Part shown: positions 7,909-14,958 of the stretch, in pieces
Numbering within the stretch: position 1 is the stretch's first letter
Layout: every line of letters begins with the position of its first letter
From: Fidelibacterota bacterium MT.SAG.2
GTDB lineage: Bacteria; Fidelibacterota; SORT01
Assembly: GCA_004402915.1 (NCBI GenBank)
Contig: SORU01000002.1
Location: 41,286-105,285, forward strand
Direction of reading: 5' to 3'
DNA length: 64,000 nt
Notes under the pieces: generated by a model
Database searches by the model: none
The model's input: only the letters and a program-made list of their open reading frames with translations
What the model was told of the DNA's origin: nothing
Made by a program: the position numbers and the translations under genes

Positions 7909-7971
7909 CCGTTCGCCCGACTGTCTGGCAGCGGTTTCATCCGGACAATGAAGATGTCTCTTTTGAACTGA
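7909..7971 (+). pseudogene. Decayed T9SS sorting-tail remnant C
   Basis: In frame it reads 'FARLSGSGFIRTMKMSLLN' then TGA, matching the last two strands of a T9SS sorting domain (pattern Y-x-R-L-x-x-G-x-F-x-x-T-x-K-M-x-L-L-K). No upstream cargo domain is present. It ends 10 bases before the MDR gene. Confidence 0.65.
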
Positions 7972-7981
7972 ATACCGCTGA

Positions 7982-8965
7982 ATGAAAGCAATTGTCTATT
8001 ACAGCTATGGCTCACCGGATGTTCTCGAATTCAAAGAAGTAGAAAAACCTGTTCCAAATGAGAATGAAGTCCTGATAAAAGTCCGGGCGGCGTCCGTAAA
8101 TCCACTCGAGTGGCATTTCATGAGAGGCAAACCGCTCTTTATGCGACTAATGGGTATAGGTCTTCTAAAACCGAAAAACAATATTCTCGGAGTTGACATA
8201 GCGGGCCGGGTAGAGGCGGTTGGCAGAAACGTAAAACGGTTTCAGCCGGGTGATGAGGTCTTCGGAGGAAGTAATTCCGGGGGAGGATATGCTGATTATG
8301 CCTGTGTCGATGAAGATCGATTAGCGCCGAAACCGGAGGGTACGACGTTCGAGGAAGCAGCGGCTATTCCTATAGCGGCAATCACCGCCTTGCAAGGTCT
8401 TCGAGATAAAGGAGAGATTCAGTCAGGACAAAAAGTATTGATAAATGGAGCGGGTGGAGGTGTTGGTACATTCGCGGTGCAGATAGCCAAATCGTTCGGG
8501 GCTGAAGTGACAGGAGTGTGCAGCACAGAGAAATTGGAGATGGTCAGTTCGCTCGGGGCAGACCGGGTAATTGATTATACTCAGGAAGATTTCACTGAAA
8601 ATAGTGAGCGATATGATCTGATCTTTGATGCTGCGGCATATCGTTTGATTTCAGACTATAAGCGCGCATTAAGTCCGAATGGAATTTATGTCATGATCGG
8701 TGGCTCGATGTCTCTCATGTTCCGAATTATGTTTTCAGGACCATGGCTTTCAATGACCGGGAGTAAGAAATTCTTTGTCTTGATGGCGAAAATAACCGAC
8801 AAGGATCTGGTATTCTTGAAAGAGCTTTTTGAAGCAGGGAAAGTAAAATCTATTATAGACAGACGTTACCCGCTCAGTGAGGTTGCTGAAGCTATCCGGT
8901 ATCTTGAAGAAGGACACGCCCGGGGAAAAGCTGTTATAACTTTGGAGCATGACAGCAAAACCTAA
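7982..8965 (+). CDS. Zinc-independent MDR alcohol dehydrogenase / quinone oxidoreductase
   Basis: 327 residues, typical of the medium-chain dehydrogenase family. The N-terminal GroES-like half contains 'KVRAASVNPLEWHFMRG' and 'GVDIAGRVEAVGRNV', and the Rossmann motif is 'LINGAGGGVGTFAVQIAK'. The catalytic-zinc Cys/His set and the structural-zinc Cys cluster of classical alcohol dehydrogenases are absent, as in quinone oxidoreductase-like members. It would reduce a quinone, enone or aldehyde with NAD(P)H in the cytoplasm; the substrate is unknown. It stands alone among T9SS remnants in the tRNA-Gly/tRNA-Thr gap. Confidence 0.88.
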   Translation: MKAIVYYSYGSPDVLEFKEVEKPVPNENEVLIKVRAASVNPLEWHFMRGKPLFMRLMGIGLLKPKNNILGVDIAGRVEAVGRNVKRFQPGDEVFGGSNSGGGYADYACVDEDRLAPKPEGTTFEEAAAIPIAAITALQGLRDKGEIQSGQKVLINGAGGGVGTFAVQIAKSFGAEVTGVCSTEKLEMVSSLGADRVIDYTQEDFTENSERYDLIFDAAAYRLISDYKRALSPNGIYVMIGGSMSLMFRIMFSGPWLSMTGSKKFFVLMAKITDKDLVFLKELFEAGKVKSIIDRRYPLSEVAEAIRYLEEGHARGKAVITLEHDSKT

Positions 8966-9062
8966 TATAGCGTTTCAGTTGATGGTGGTTCTGACCTTAC
9001 AAGGAAGATAGCGTTTTTAAGTAATCTGCGTAGAAATTAAATAATCAGGAAAGGAGGAAGAA

Positions 9063-9284
9063 ATGCTCACTCTATTCGGCTCTGTTGCCGTCGCTGTCAT
9101 GTTCTTGTCTTACTGGTTCGAGCCGAGGTCTAAATGGTTCGTTCTGATCTTCGCCGGTGCCTGTGCTTCTACTTCAGCCTACAGCGCCCTTGCGGGGGTC
9201 TACCCAATAACCGTTATTGAGGCGCTCTGGTCGATCGTGGCGTATCAGCGGTTCTCTCAGAGGAGTCGGCATGAGGCATCATAA
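9063..9284 (+). CDS. Small integral membrane protein
   Basis: 73 residues, ATG with AAAGGAGGAAGAA just upstream, an excellent ribosome site. It is largely hydrophobic with two or three short membrane segments ('LFGSVAVAVMFLSYWF', 'WFVLIFAGACASTSAYSAL', 'VIEALWSIVAYQRF'). Small proteins of this style occur widely beside unrelated genes. I cannot name a function. Confidence 0.65.
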   Translation: MLTLFGSVAVAVMFLSYWFEPRSKWFVLIFAGACASTSAYSALAGVYPITVIEALWSIVAYQRFSQRSRHEAS

Positions 9285-9375
9285 CAATTCTTCTGGTGGA
9301 TGGACTTGGAACGGGTTCTTTGCAACAGCTTGATCAAAGTAGGTTCATCGTAAAACCAAATCAGTGAGTGGCTGG

Positions 9376-9453
9376 ATGGAATTCAGCATCGCTGAAAAGG
9401 AAGGTTACTCGGAAGTGGCTCAATTGCAGAAGAAAGCAGGTGCGAAGGTCTAA
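9376..9453 (+). pseudogene. Ankyrin-repeat C-terminal fragment
   Basis: 26 codons reading 'SIAEKEGYSEVAQLQKKAGAK' then stop. This matches the end of an ankyrin repeat ('A...G..EVA.LL..AGA'). Upstream in frame there is a stop about 40 bases away and no other repeats, so it is the remnant of a deleted gene. Remnant D begins 7 bases later. Confidence 0.45.
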
Positions 9454-9459
9454 CAATAA

Positions 9460-9528
9460 GGCATCTACTTCTACCGTCTCCAAGCCGGCGATTTCGTCCA
9501 GACGAGGAAGATGGTTTTGTTGAAGTAG
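9460..9528 (+). pseudogene. Decayed T9SS sorting-tail remnant D
   Basis: The clearest of the four: 'GIYFYRLQAGDF' then 'VQTRKMVLLK' and TAG, an intact ending of a T9SS C-terminal sorting domain. It begins immediately after an in-frame TAA, with no cargo gene. Confidence 0.75.
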
Positions 9529-9780
9529 AACTGTCCCATAAACCCAGGTTATGACACACCCCGTCAGACCGATGTCGGGCTGGTTGATAGCGGGGAATTT
9601 TTCAGTCTCTCCTCGCGAAGGGAAAGGTTTATTGAAACCACCCCTCCGCTCAGAGCGGTTTTCCCTCCTTTGAAAGGAGGGGAGATATCAGCATTTCGAC
9701 TCCGATTTTGAGTAAAACGGATTCGCAATCCGGAATGCATAGAAAAATGTAAATTTATTTTATTTTCGGCACTTTTTTTC
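9529..9780. repeat. Repeat-rich non-coding stretch
   Basis: No gene. It contains CAGACCGATGTCGGGCTGG near 9563-9581, an inverted copy of the palindromic repeat in the rplJ-rplL gap, and a CCCCTCCGCTC...GGAGGGGAG repeat at 9640-9690 of the family also seen at 45.7 kb. Confidence 0.5.
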
Positions 9781-9807
9781 TTGACAGATAAATCTTTCTT
9801 TTATAAC
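9781..9807 (+). promoter_or_regulatory. Promoter for tRNA-Thr-tuf1 operon
   Basis: TTGACA at 9781-9786 and TATAAC at 9802-9807, 15 bases apart, about 75 bases before tRNA-Thr(GGT). It is the best sigma-70-type promoter in the window and sits exactly where the translation operon should start. Confidence 0.6.
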
Positions 9808-9881
9808 TTTATGAGCTGTCTTGCTTGCGTAAATTTTACGCATATTTTGAGGCGGCTGAGAGAAGAAAAAATGGGCAGAGT

Positions 9882-9954
<73 letters not shown>

Positions 9955-10024
9955 CTGAAAAAGTAAGATGTCCCGTTATTGGGAGGGACAATAAAAGAAC
10001 TGAAATAGAACCAGGAGGAGATCG

Positions 10025-11215
10025 ATGGCTAAGGAAAAGTTTGAGAGGACAAAGCCACACGTAAATGTCGGTACTATCGGTCACGTTGACCATGGAAAGA
10101 CGACGTTGACCTCGGCGATCACAATGTATTTGAGTAAGAAAGGACTGGCTGACGCCCGTACCTTCGATTCTATTGATAACGCTCCTGAAGAGCGTGAAAG
10201 AGGGATCACCATAGCCACGGCGCACGTCGAGTATGAAACGGAAGCTCGTCATTACGCTCATGTTGACTGTCCCGGTCATGCCGACTATATAAAGAACATG
10301 ATAACGGGTGCCGCTCAGATGGACGGCGCTATCCTTGTGGTCTCCGCAGCTGACGGTCCGATGCCTCAGACTCGCGAGCATGTGCTTCTTGCCCGCCAGG
10401 TCAACGTTCCTTCTATTGTAGTGTATCTGAACAAGATCGATATGGTCGACGATCCCGAACTGATAGAGTTGGTGGAACTCGAGTTAAGAGAGCTTCTCTC
10501 CAAGTATGAGTTCCCGGGCGATGAAATACCTATCATTAAAGGGAGCGCACTCGAGGCGCTCAACAATCCCGATGACGCCGAGAAGACGAAGAGCTTACAG
10601 GAGTTGTTGGATGCGATTGATAATTACATTCCGATCCCTGAGCGTGAGATCGACAAACCCTTTTTAATGCCTGTCGAGGATGTATTCTCCATAACGGGTA
10701 GAGGAACTGTAGGCACAGGCAGGATAGAGCGTGGAGTTGTTACGGTAGGCGAAGAGATGGAGATGGTCGGTCTTAACGCCGAAGGAAAGACTACTATCAC
10801 GGGCGTAGAGATGTTCCGTAAGCTTCTCGACAGAGGCGAGGCAGGCGATAACGTCGGTCTCCTGATGCGTGGAGTCGACAAGGATTATCTGAAACGCGGA
10901 ATGGTCATAGCCAAACCCGGCAGCATTACTCCTCATACGAAGTTCAAGGCTGAGGTATATATCTTGTCGAAAGACGAGGGCGGCCGTCACACACCTTTCT
11001 TCAAGGGCTACAGACCGCAGTTTTATTTTAGGACAACCGATGTGACCGGTTTGGTCGAGCTTCCCGAAGGCACGGAGATGGTAATGCCGGGTGACAGTCT
11101 GAGTCTTGAGATCGAGTTAATAATGCCTATAGCGATGGATAAGGAGTTGCGTTTCGCCATCCGTGAAGGTGGACATACGGTCGGAGCGGGTGTCGTAACG
11201 GAGGTGATAAAGTAG
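10025..11215 (+). CDS. tuf: Elongation factor Tu, copy 1
   Basis: 396 residues. It delivers aminoacyl-tRNA to the ribosomal A site with GTP. G1 '[10 protein letters not shown]', G3 'DCPGHADY' and G4 'NKID' are present, as are domains 2 and 3 ('[12 protein letters not shown]', 'GGRHTPFF'). AGGAGGAG precedes ATG. The protein is identical to tuf copy 2 at 26093, and the reverse-strand shadow ORFs inside both copies are also identical, so the DNA is the same. Identity runs from 10009 to 11225 (26077 to 27293) and stops just outside the gene, which suggests gene conversion. Confidence 0.99.
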   Translation: MAKEKFERTKPHVNVGTIGHVDHGKTTLTSAITMYLSKKGLADARTFDSIDNAPEERERGITIATAHVEYETEARHYAHVDCPGHADYIKNMITGAAQMDGAILVVSAADGPMPQTREHVLLARQVNVPSIVVYLNKIDMVDDPELIELVELELRELLSKYEFPGDEIPIIKGSALEALNNPDDAEKTKSLQELLDAIDNYIPIPEREIDKPFLMPVEDVFSITGRGTVGTGRIERGVVTVGEEMEMVGLNAEGKTTITGVEMFRKLLDRGEAGDNVGLLMRGVDKDYLKRGMVIAKPGSITPHTKFKAEVYILSKDEGGRHTPFFKGYRPQFYFRTTDVTGLVELPEGTEMVMPGDSLSLEIELIMPIAMDKELRFAIREGGHTVGAGVVTEVIK

Positions 11216-11275
11216 TTGATGTATTCTAATAATTATACAGATGTGCGATCGGGTTTTACCACAAACTACATCCAT

Positions 11276-11405
11276 GATCCTCTCCCCTTGAGGGGAGTGC
11301 CTCGTAGAGGCGAGGGGTGTAACCTTTTAGAGGCGATAATACTGGAAAGAACATCAGAATCACACCCTCCGTCACTTCGTGACACCTCCCTCAAGGGAGG
11401 AGTTA
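11276..11405. repeat. CCTCTCCCC...GGCGAGGGGTG repeat pair
   Basis: Between tuf1 and rpmG. CCTCTCCCCTTGAGGGGAG and its outer partner GAGGCGAGGGGTGT (11276-11322) form nested inverted arms. A second unit, CACACCCTCCGTCACTTCG...CTCCCTCAAGGGAGGAG, follows at 11364-11404. Related units lie at 49.1, 52.2, 53.3 and 58.4 kb. It sits inside the translation operon, so it is transcribed. Confidence 0.55.
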
Positions 11406-11409
11406 AATA

Positions 11410-11559
11410 ATGAGAGAAAAGATTACTCTTGAGTGCGTTGAATGCCATCAGAGGAATTACGATACGACTAAAAATAAACATTTGCATCCGGACAGGGTCG
11501 AGCATAAAAAGTACTGCCGCTTTTGTCAGAAGCACACTACACATAAAGAGACTAAATAG
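11410..11559 (+). CDS. rpmG: 50S ribosomal protein L33
   Basis: 49 residues, too short for the ORF track. It starts '[20 protein letters not shown]' and ends 'HTTHKETK'. Two Cys pairs ('CVEC', 'CRFC') mark the zinc-binding form. Its place between tuf and tRNA-Trp is usual. Confidence 0.95.
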   Translation: MREKITLECVECHQRNYDTTKNKHLHPDRVEHKKYCRFCQKHTTHKETK

Positions 11560-11574
11560 AGAATTTTAATATAA

Positions 11575-11648
11575 AGGCCTGTAGCTCCAATTGGTAGAGC
11601 GCCGGTCTCCAAAACCGGATGTTGGGGGTTCGAATCCCTCCAGGCCTG
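11575..11648 (+). tRNA. tRNA-Trp (anticodon CCA)
   Basis: Acceptor AGGCCTG pairs with CAGGCCT. The anticodon loop CTCCAAA gives CCA, and the T loop is GGTTCGAATCC. The discriminator is G, the normal tRNA-Trp identity base. It lies between rpmG and secE. Confidence 0.96.
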
Positions 11649-11675
11649 CAGAGCAGGCACGGAAATAAAAGGAAT

Positions 11676-11861
11676 ATGATAACAAAAATAAGATTGTTTT
11701 TCGAGAGCGTCGTCTTCGAGTTGAAGAAGGTCTCATGGCCCAGCTGGGCGGAGCTCAAAGGTTCAACCATAGTAGTACTTGTCTTCTCTCTGATATTGGC
11801 AATATTCCTATTCGGGATCGACCGGACGCTCGGCGGTGTTGTAGGATTTTTACTTCAGTAA
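11676..11861 (+). CDS. secE: Preprotein translocase subunit SecE
   Basis: 61 residues from ATG at 11676, with AAAGG upstream (the track start at 11619 reads through tRNA-Trp). The conserved amphipathic region 'FELKKVSWPSWAEL' is followed by one membrane helix, 'STIVVLVFSLILAIFLFGI'. This is the usual short single-span SecE that clamps SecY. It is five bases from nusG. Confidence 0.96.
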   Translation: MITKIRLFFESVVFELKKVSWPSWAELKGSTIVVLVFSLILAIFLFGIDRTLGGVVGFLLQ

Positions 11862-11866
11862 GGATT

Positions 11867-12763
11867 ATGAAAAATAAAAAAGAAAATATGCCTAAAAGCG
11901 AACCGCTTGATAAAACGATAGATGGTTCCACTATGGCAGAGGATGTTGAAGCGGTCGATAGCGTCGCTCAACCCTCAAAAGAAATCGTTGCAGCGGAAGA
12001 GAGCGAAAGCGAGAATGGGGATAGCTCCGTGACGGAAGAAGCTGAGGAAGCGTCTGATGCTGATACTACTAAGGGTGCTGCTGAAGAAGACGGGGACGAG
12101 AAACCCGAAATTGAGGTCACCGGGTCTGAACCTGCTGTAGAAGATGTCAAGGTTGCCGAGGAGACGGAAGAAGAGTCGGACGAGGCTGTAGATCCGGATG
12201 ATCCGGATGGCGAGCATAAAATTGATATCGGCAGAGCGAAATGGTATGCCATTCGGACATTCAGCGGTCAGGAGAAGAAGATAAAGGATTCGTTGCAGGC
12301 GAATATTGACCGCGAAAAGATGGATGACAGTATCTTTGAGATATTGGTGCCTACGGAGAACGTTGTCGAGATGCGCGACGGAAAGAAGCGCTCGAGGGTT
12401 AAGGTCTTTTTCCCCGGTTATGTTCTCATCCAGATGGATCTGAATAAAGCGACACGCTTCCTTATAGAAGAGACTTACGGCGTTTTGAATTTTATCGGAC
12501 CGGGTAACAATCCTCAGGAGCTCAAAAAGAAGGAACTGAGGCGGATATTAGGCGATACGGAAGAGCGTAAAAAGAGGAATATCATGGCTGCTCCGTATGA
12601 GGTCGGTGATTCGATCAAGGTCGTTGACGGTCCCTTCAATGATTTCTCCGGTTACGTGCAGGAGATAAACGAAGAGAAACAGAAGGTCAAGGTGATGGTG
12701 TCCATATTCGGCAGGGCGACGCCGGTGGAGCTTGATTTTCTTCAAGTAGCATTAGAGAAGTAG
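11867..12763 (+). CDS. nusG: Transcription antitermination factor NusG with long acidic N-terminal extension
   Basis: 298 residues from ATG at 11867 (the track start at 11735 lies inside secE). The NGN domain begins about residue 125 ('KWYAIRTFSGQEKKI') with 'KVFFPGYVLIQMDL', and the KOW domain follows at about 245-295 ('PYEVGDSIKVVDGPFNDF'). NusG binds the RNA polymerase clamp and, through KOW, Rho or S10. The first 120 residues are dominated by Glu, Asp, Ala and Ser ('EESESENGDSSVTEEAEEA'), look disordered and are very acidic. Ordinary NusG is about 180 residues and lacks this. An alternative start at residue 8 would not remove it. Confidence 0.95.
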   Translation: MKNKKENMPKSEPLDKTIDGSTMAEDVEAVDSVAQPSKEIVAAEESESENGDSSVTEEAEEASDADTTKGAAEEDGDEKPEIEVTGSEPAVEDVKVAEETEEESDEAVDPDDPDGEHKIDIGRAKWYAIRTFSGQEKKIKDSLQANIDREKMDDSIFEILVPTENVVEMRDGKKRSRVKVFFPGYVLIQMDLNKATRFLIEETYGVLNFIGPGNNPQELKKKELRRILGDTEERKKRNIMAAPYEVGDSIKVVDGPFNDFSGYVQEINEEKQKVKVMVSIFGRATPVELDFLQVALEK

Positions 12764-12769
12764 AGGATT

Positions 12770-13198
12770 ATGGCAAAAAAAGTAGAAGCAGTTATCACAT
12801 TACATATTAAGGCAGGGGAAGCTTCTCCTGCGCCGCCCGTCGGACCGGCGCTCGGTCAGCACGGCTTGAACATTATGGAATTTTGCAAGGCGTATAATTC
12901 CCGAACGGATAAGATGCGTGGATATATCATCCCTGCTAAACTTACCGTCTATTCGGATCATACGTTTTCATTTATTACAAAGACTCCTTTAGCCTCCGAT
13001 CTGCTTTTGAAAGCGGCGAAGATAGAGAAAGGTTCCGGGGAGCCGAATAAGGAAAAGGTTGCGGATATCAGCAAAGCAGAAGTTAAAAAGATAGCGGAAA
13101 TGAAGATGGTCGATCTGAATGCGGGCGATATCGAAGCGGCGATGAAGATAATTGCCGGCACGGCACGCAGCATGGGGATATTAGTAGAGGGGGAATAA
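12770..13198 (+). CDS. rplK: 50S ribosomal protein L11
   Basis: 142 residues, the usual length. '[18 protein letters not shown]' is the L11 signature. It binds the GTPase-associated region of 23S rRNA at the stalk base. The C-terminal rRNA-binding half ends '[15 protein letters not shown]'. It lies 6 bases after nusG and 1 base before rplA, in one transcript. Confidence 0.98.
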   Translation: MAKKVEAVITLHIKAGEASPAPPVGPALGQHGLNIMEFCKAYNSRTDKMRGYIIPAKLTVYSDHTFSFITKTPLASDLLLKAAKIEKGSGEPNKEKVADISKAEVKKIAEMKMVDLNAGDIEAAMKIIAGTARSMGILVEGE

Positions 13199-13199
13199 A

Positions 13200-13895
13200 A
13201 TGAAGCATTCAAAAAGATATAATGAAAGTTCTAAGAAGGTGGATCGATTGACAGAGTATTCCCTGAACGACGCAGTGGCATTATTAAAGGATATGCCGGC
13301 TACGAAATTTGATCAGACGGTCGAAGTAGCAATTAATCTCGGAATAGATCCCAAGCATGCAGACCAGCAGATAAGAGGGACGGTCTCTCTTCCTCATGGG
13401 ATCGGGAAAACGGTAAAAGTTCTCGCCATCACTAAGGGCGAGAAGCAGAAGGAAGCAAAAGACGCGGGCGCAGATGTGGTAGGGTTTGAAGATATATTGG
13501 AGAAGATAGAGGGCGGATGGTCGGATATAGACGTCATAGTCGCGACACCCGACGTTATGGGTCAGCTCGGAAAGCACGGAAGGATTCTTGGTCCGAAGGG
13601 ATTGATGCCGAATCCTAAGAGCGGCACGGTAACAAACGACATAGGCAAAGCAGTGAAAGAATTGAAAGCGGGTAGGTTGGAGATCAGGACGGATAAGTTC
13701 GGAGCCGTTCACTCCGCGGTAGGGAAGCTTTCGTTTGACAACGACAAGATAGCAGAGAACATCAAAAGTCTCGTAAGTACTCTGATGCGGATGAAACCTG
13801 CGGTTGCAAAGGGTGTTTACTTTAAGAATATGACGATCTCGTCATCGATGGGTCCCGGTATAAAGGTTGAAAAGACCTCTGCGGGCGCAAAATAA
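13200..13895 (+). CDS. rplA: 50S ribosomal protein L1
   Basis: 231 residues. 'KFDQTVEVAINLGIDPKHADQ' at the N-terminus and 'LGPKGLMPNPKSGTVT' in the middle are the L1 signatures. It forms the mobile L1 stalk at the E site and in many bacteria represses its own operon by binding the L11 leader; I see no obvious mimic here because nusG abuts rplK. Confidence 0.98.
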   Translation: MKHSKRYNESSKKVDRLTEYSLNDAVALLKDMPATKFDQTVEVAINLGIDPKHADQQIRGTVSLPHGIGKTVKVLAITKGEKQKEAKDAGADVVGFEDILEKIEGGWSDIDVIVATPDVMGQLGKHGRILGPKGLMPNPKSGTVTNDIGKAVKELKAGRLEIRTDKFGAVHSAVGKLSFDNDKIAENIKSLVSTLMRMKPAVAKGVYFKNMTISSSMGPGIKVEKTSAGAK

Positions 13896-13928
13896 GATTT
13901 GAACATTTTTTTAATGGAGAACTGATAA

Positions 13929-14447
13929 ATGCCTAATGCTCAGAAGATAGAAGCCGTAAAGGAACTCGTTGAGAAGCTTTCCAAGGCAAAAGGGATCTAT
14001 CTTGCCGATTTTACCGGATTGACGGTTCAGGAGGCGGTTGAATTCAGAAGGAAGCTCAAGGAGAACGGCATTGAGTACCGCGTTGCTAAGAACACTTTGA
14101 TAAAGATCGCAGCGAAAGAAGCCAAAATTGAAGGACTTTCGGAATATCTTGTAGGTCCGACGGGGATCGCTTTGAGTTACGATGATCCCGCCAGTCCCGC
14201 GAAGCTATTCTACGATTTTGCAAAAGAAAATGATAAGATGAATGTGAAGGTGTGTTGGATGGAGGGCGAACTGTTCGGGGCGGAGAAGTTCGTGGAGATA
14301 GCCAAGCTGCCACCGAGAAATGAAATGTTAAGTCGTCTTATCGGCGATTTGCAGAGTCCGATGAGAACATTGGCAGCAACTCTCCAAGCGTCGATGTCCA
14401 AATTGGTAGGAACTTTGAATTCACTAAAAGACACTAAACAGGAATAG
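13929..14447 (+). CDS. rplJ: 50S ribosomal protein L10
   Basis: 172 residues. 'VEKLSKAKGIYLADFTGLTV' and 'RVAKNTLIKIA' are the rRNA-binding domain; the C-terminal helix 'TLAATLQASMSKLVGTLNSL' holds L7/L12 dimers. Only 33 bases separate it from rplA, too short for a long L10 leader. The gap to rplL holds a palindromic repeat. Confidence 0.98.
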   Translation: MPNAQKIEAVKELVEKLSKAKGIYLADFTGLTVQEAVEFRRKLKENGIEYRVAKNTLIKIAAKEAKIEGLSEYLVGPTGIALSYDDPASPAKLFYDFAKENDKMNVKVCWMEGELFGAEKFVEIAKLPPRNEMLSRLIGDLQSPMRTLAATLQASMSKLVGTLNSLKDTKQE

Positions 14448-14477
14448 ATAAATTTTAATTATAAACATGATAAGCAA

Positions 14478-14506
14478 CCAGCCCGACATAGGTCTGGCAG
14501 GGAGGA
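14478..14506. repeat. Palindromic repeat in the rplJ-rplL gap
   Basis: CCAGCCCGAC-ATAG-GTCTGGCAGG forms an imperfect 10-bp hairpin (8 pairs). Close copies lie at 58507-58530 (CCAGCCCGACTTATGTCTGG) and, inverted, near 9563-9581. The right end, GGGAGGATAG, also supplies the ribosome site of rplL, so folding could affect L12 translation. Confidence 0.5.
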
Positions 14507-14516
14507 TAGACTAAGA

Positions 14517-14897
14517 ATGGCAGCCATCAAAAAAGATGATGTAATCTCTTACCTCGAGAAAGCGAATATGCTTGAGATATCCGAGTTGATCGGAGATATA
14601 GAAGAGAAATTCGGAGTAACAGCAGCAGCGCCGGTCGCGGTAGCGGAGGCAGAAGGCGGAGATGCCGGCGTAGCAGCGGAAGAAAAGACAGAATTCGATG
14701 TTTTTCTCGCAGATATAGGCCCTCAGAAAATTCAGGTTATCAAGACGGTCAGAGCCATGACGGATCTTGGATTGACAGAAGCGAAGGAAGTTGTTGACAA
14801 AGCACCCGGTAATGTGATTGAGGGGGTCTCAAAGGAAGACGCCGAGAAAGCAAAAGCAGCTTTAGAAGAGGTTGGCGCAACAGTAGAGCTGAAGTAA
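14517..14897 (+). CDS. rplL: 50S ribosomal protein L7/L12
   Basis: 126 residues. It has an N-terminal dimerisation helix region, an Ala/Gly/Glu-rich hinge ('[18 protein letters not shown]') and the C-terminal factor-binding domain '[19 protein letters not shown]'. It forms the stalk that recruits EF-Tu and EF-G. The start follows GGGAGGATAGACTAAG. Confidence 0.98.
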   Translation: MAAIKKDDVISYLEKANMLEISELIGDIEEKFGVTAAAPVAVAEAEGGDAGVAAEEKTEFDVFLADIGPQKIQVIKTVRAMTDLGLTEAKEVVDKAPGNVIEGVSKEDAEKAKAALEEVGATVELK

Positions 14898-14958
14898 ATA
14901 TCCGTTTCGCGCAAGAATATCTAAACTTTCAAGCGATTTATCGCAAGGAGGAATACTC

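Noticed and set aside
11735-11866. Longer nusG start from the ORF track
   Set aside because: It lies entirely within secE in another frame; ATG 11867 follows the secE stop with AGGATT.
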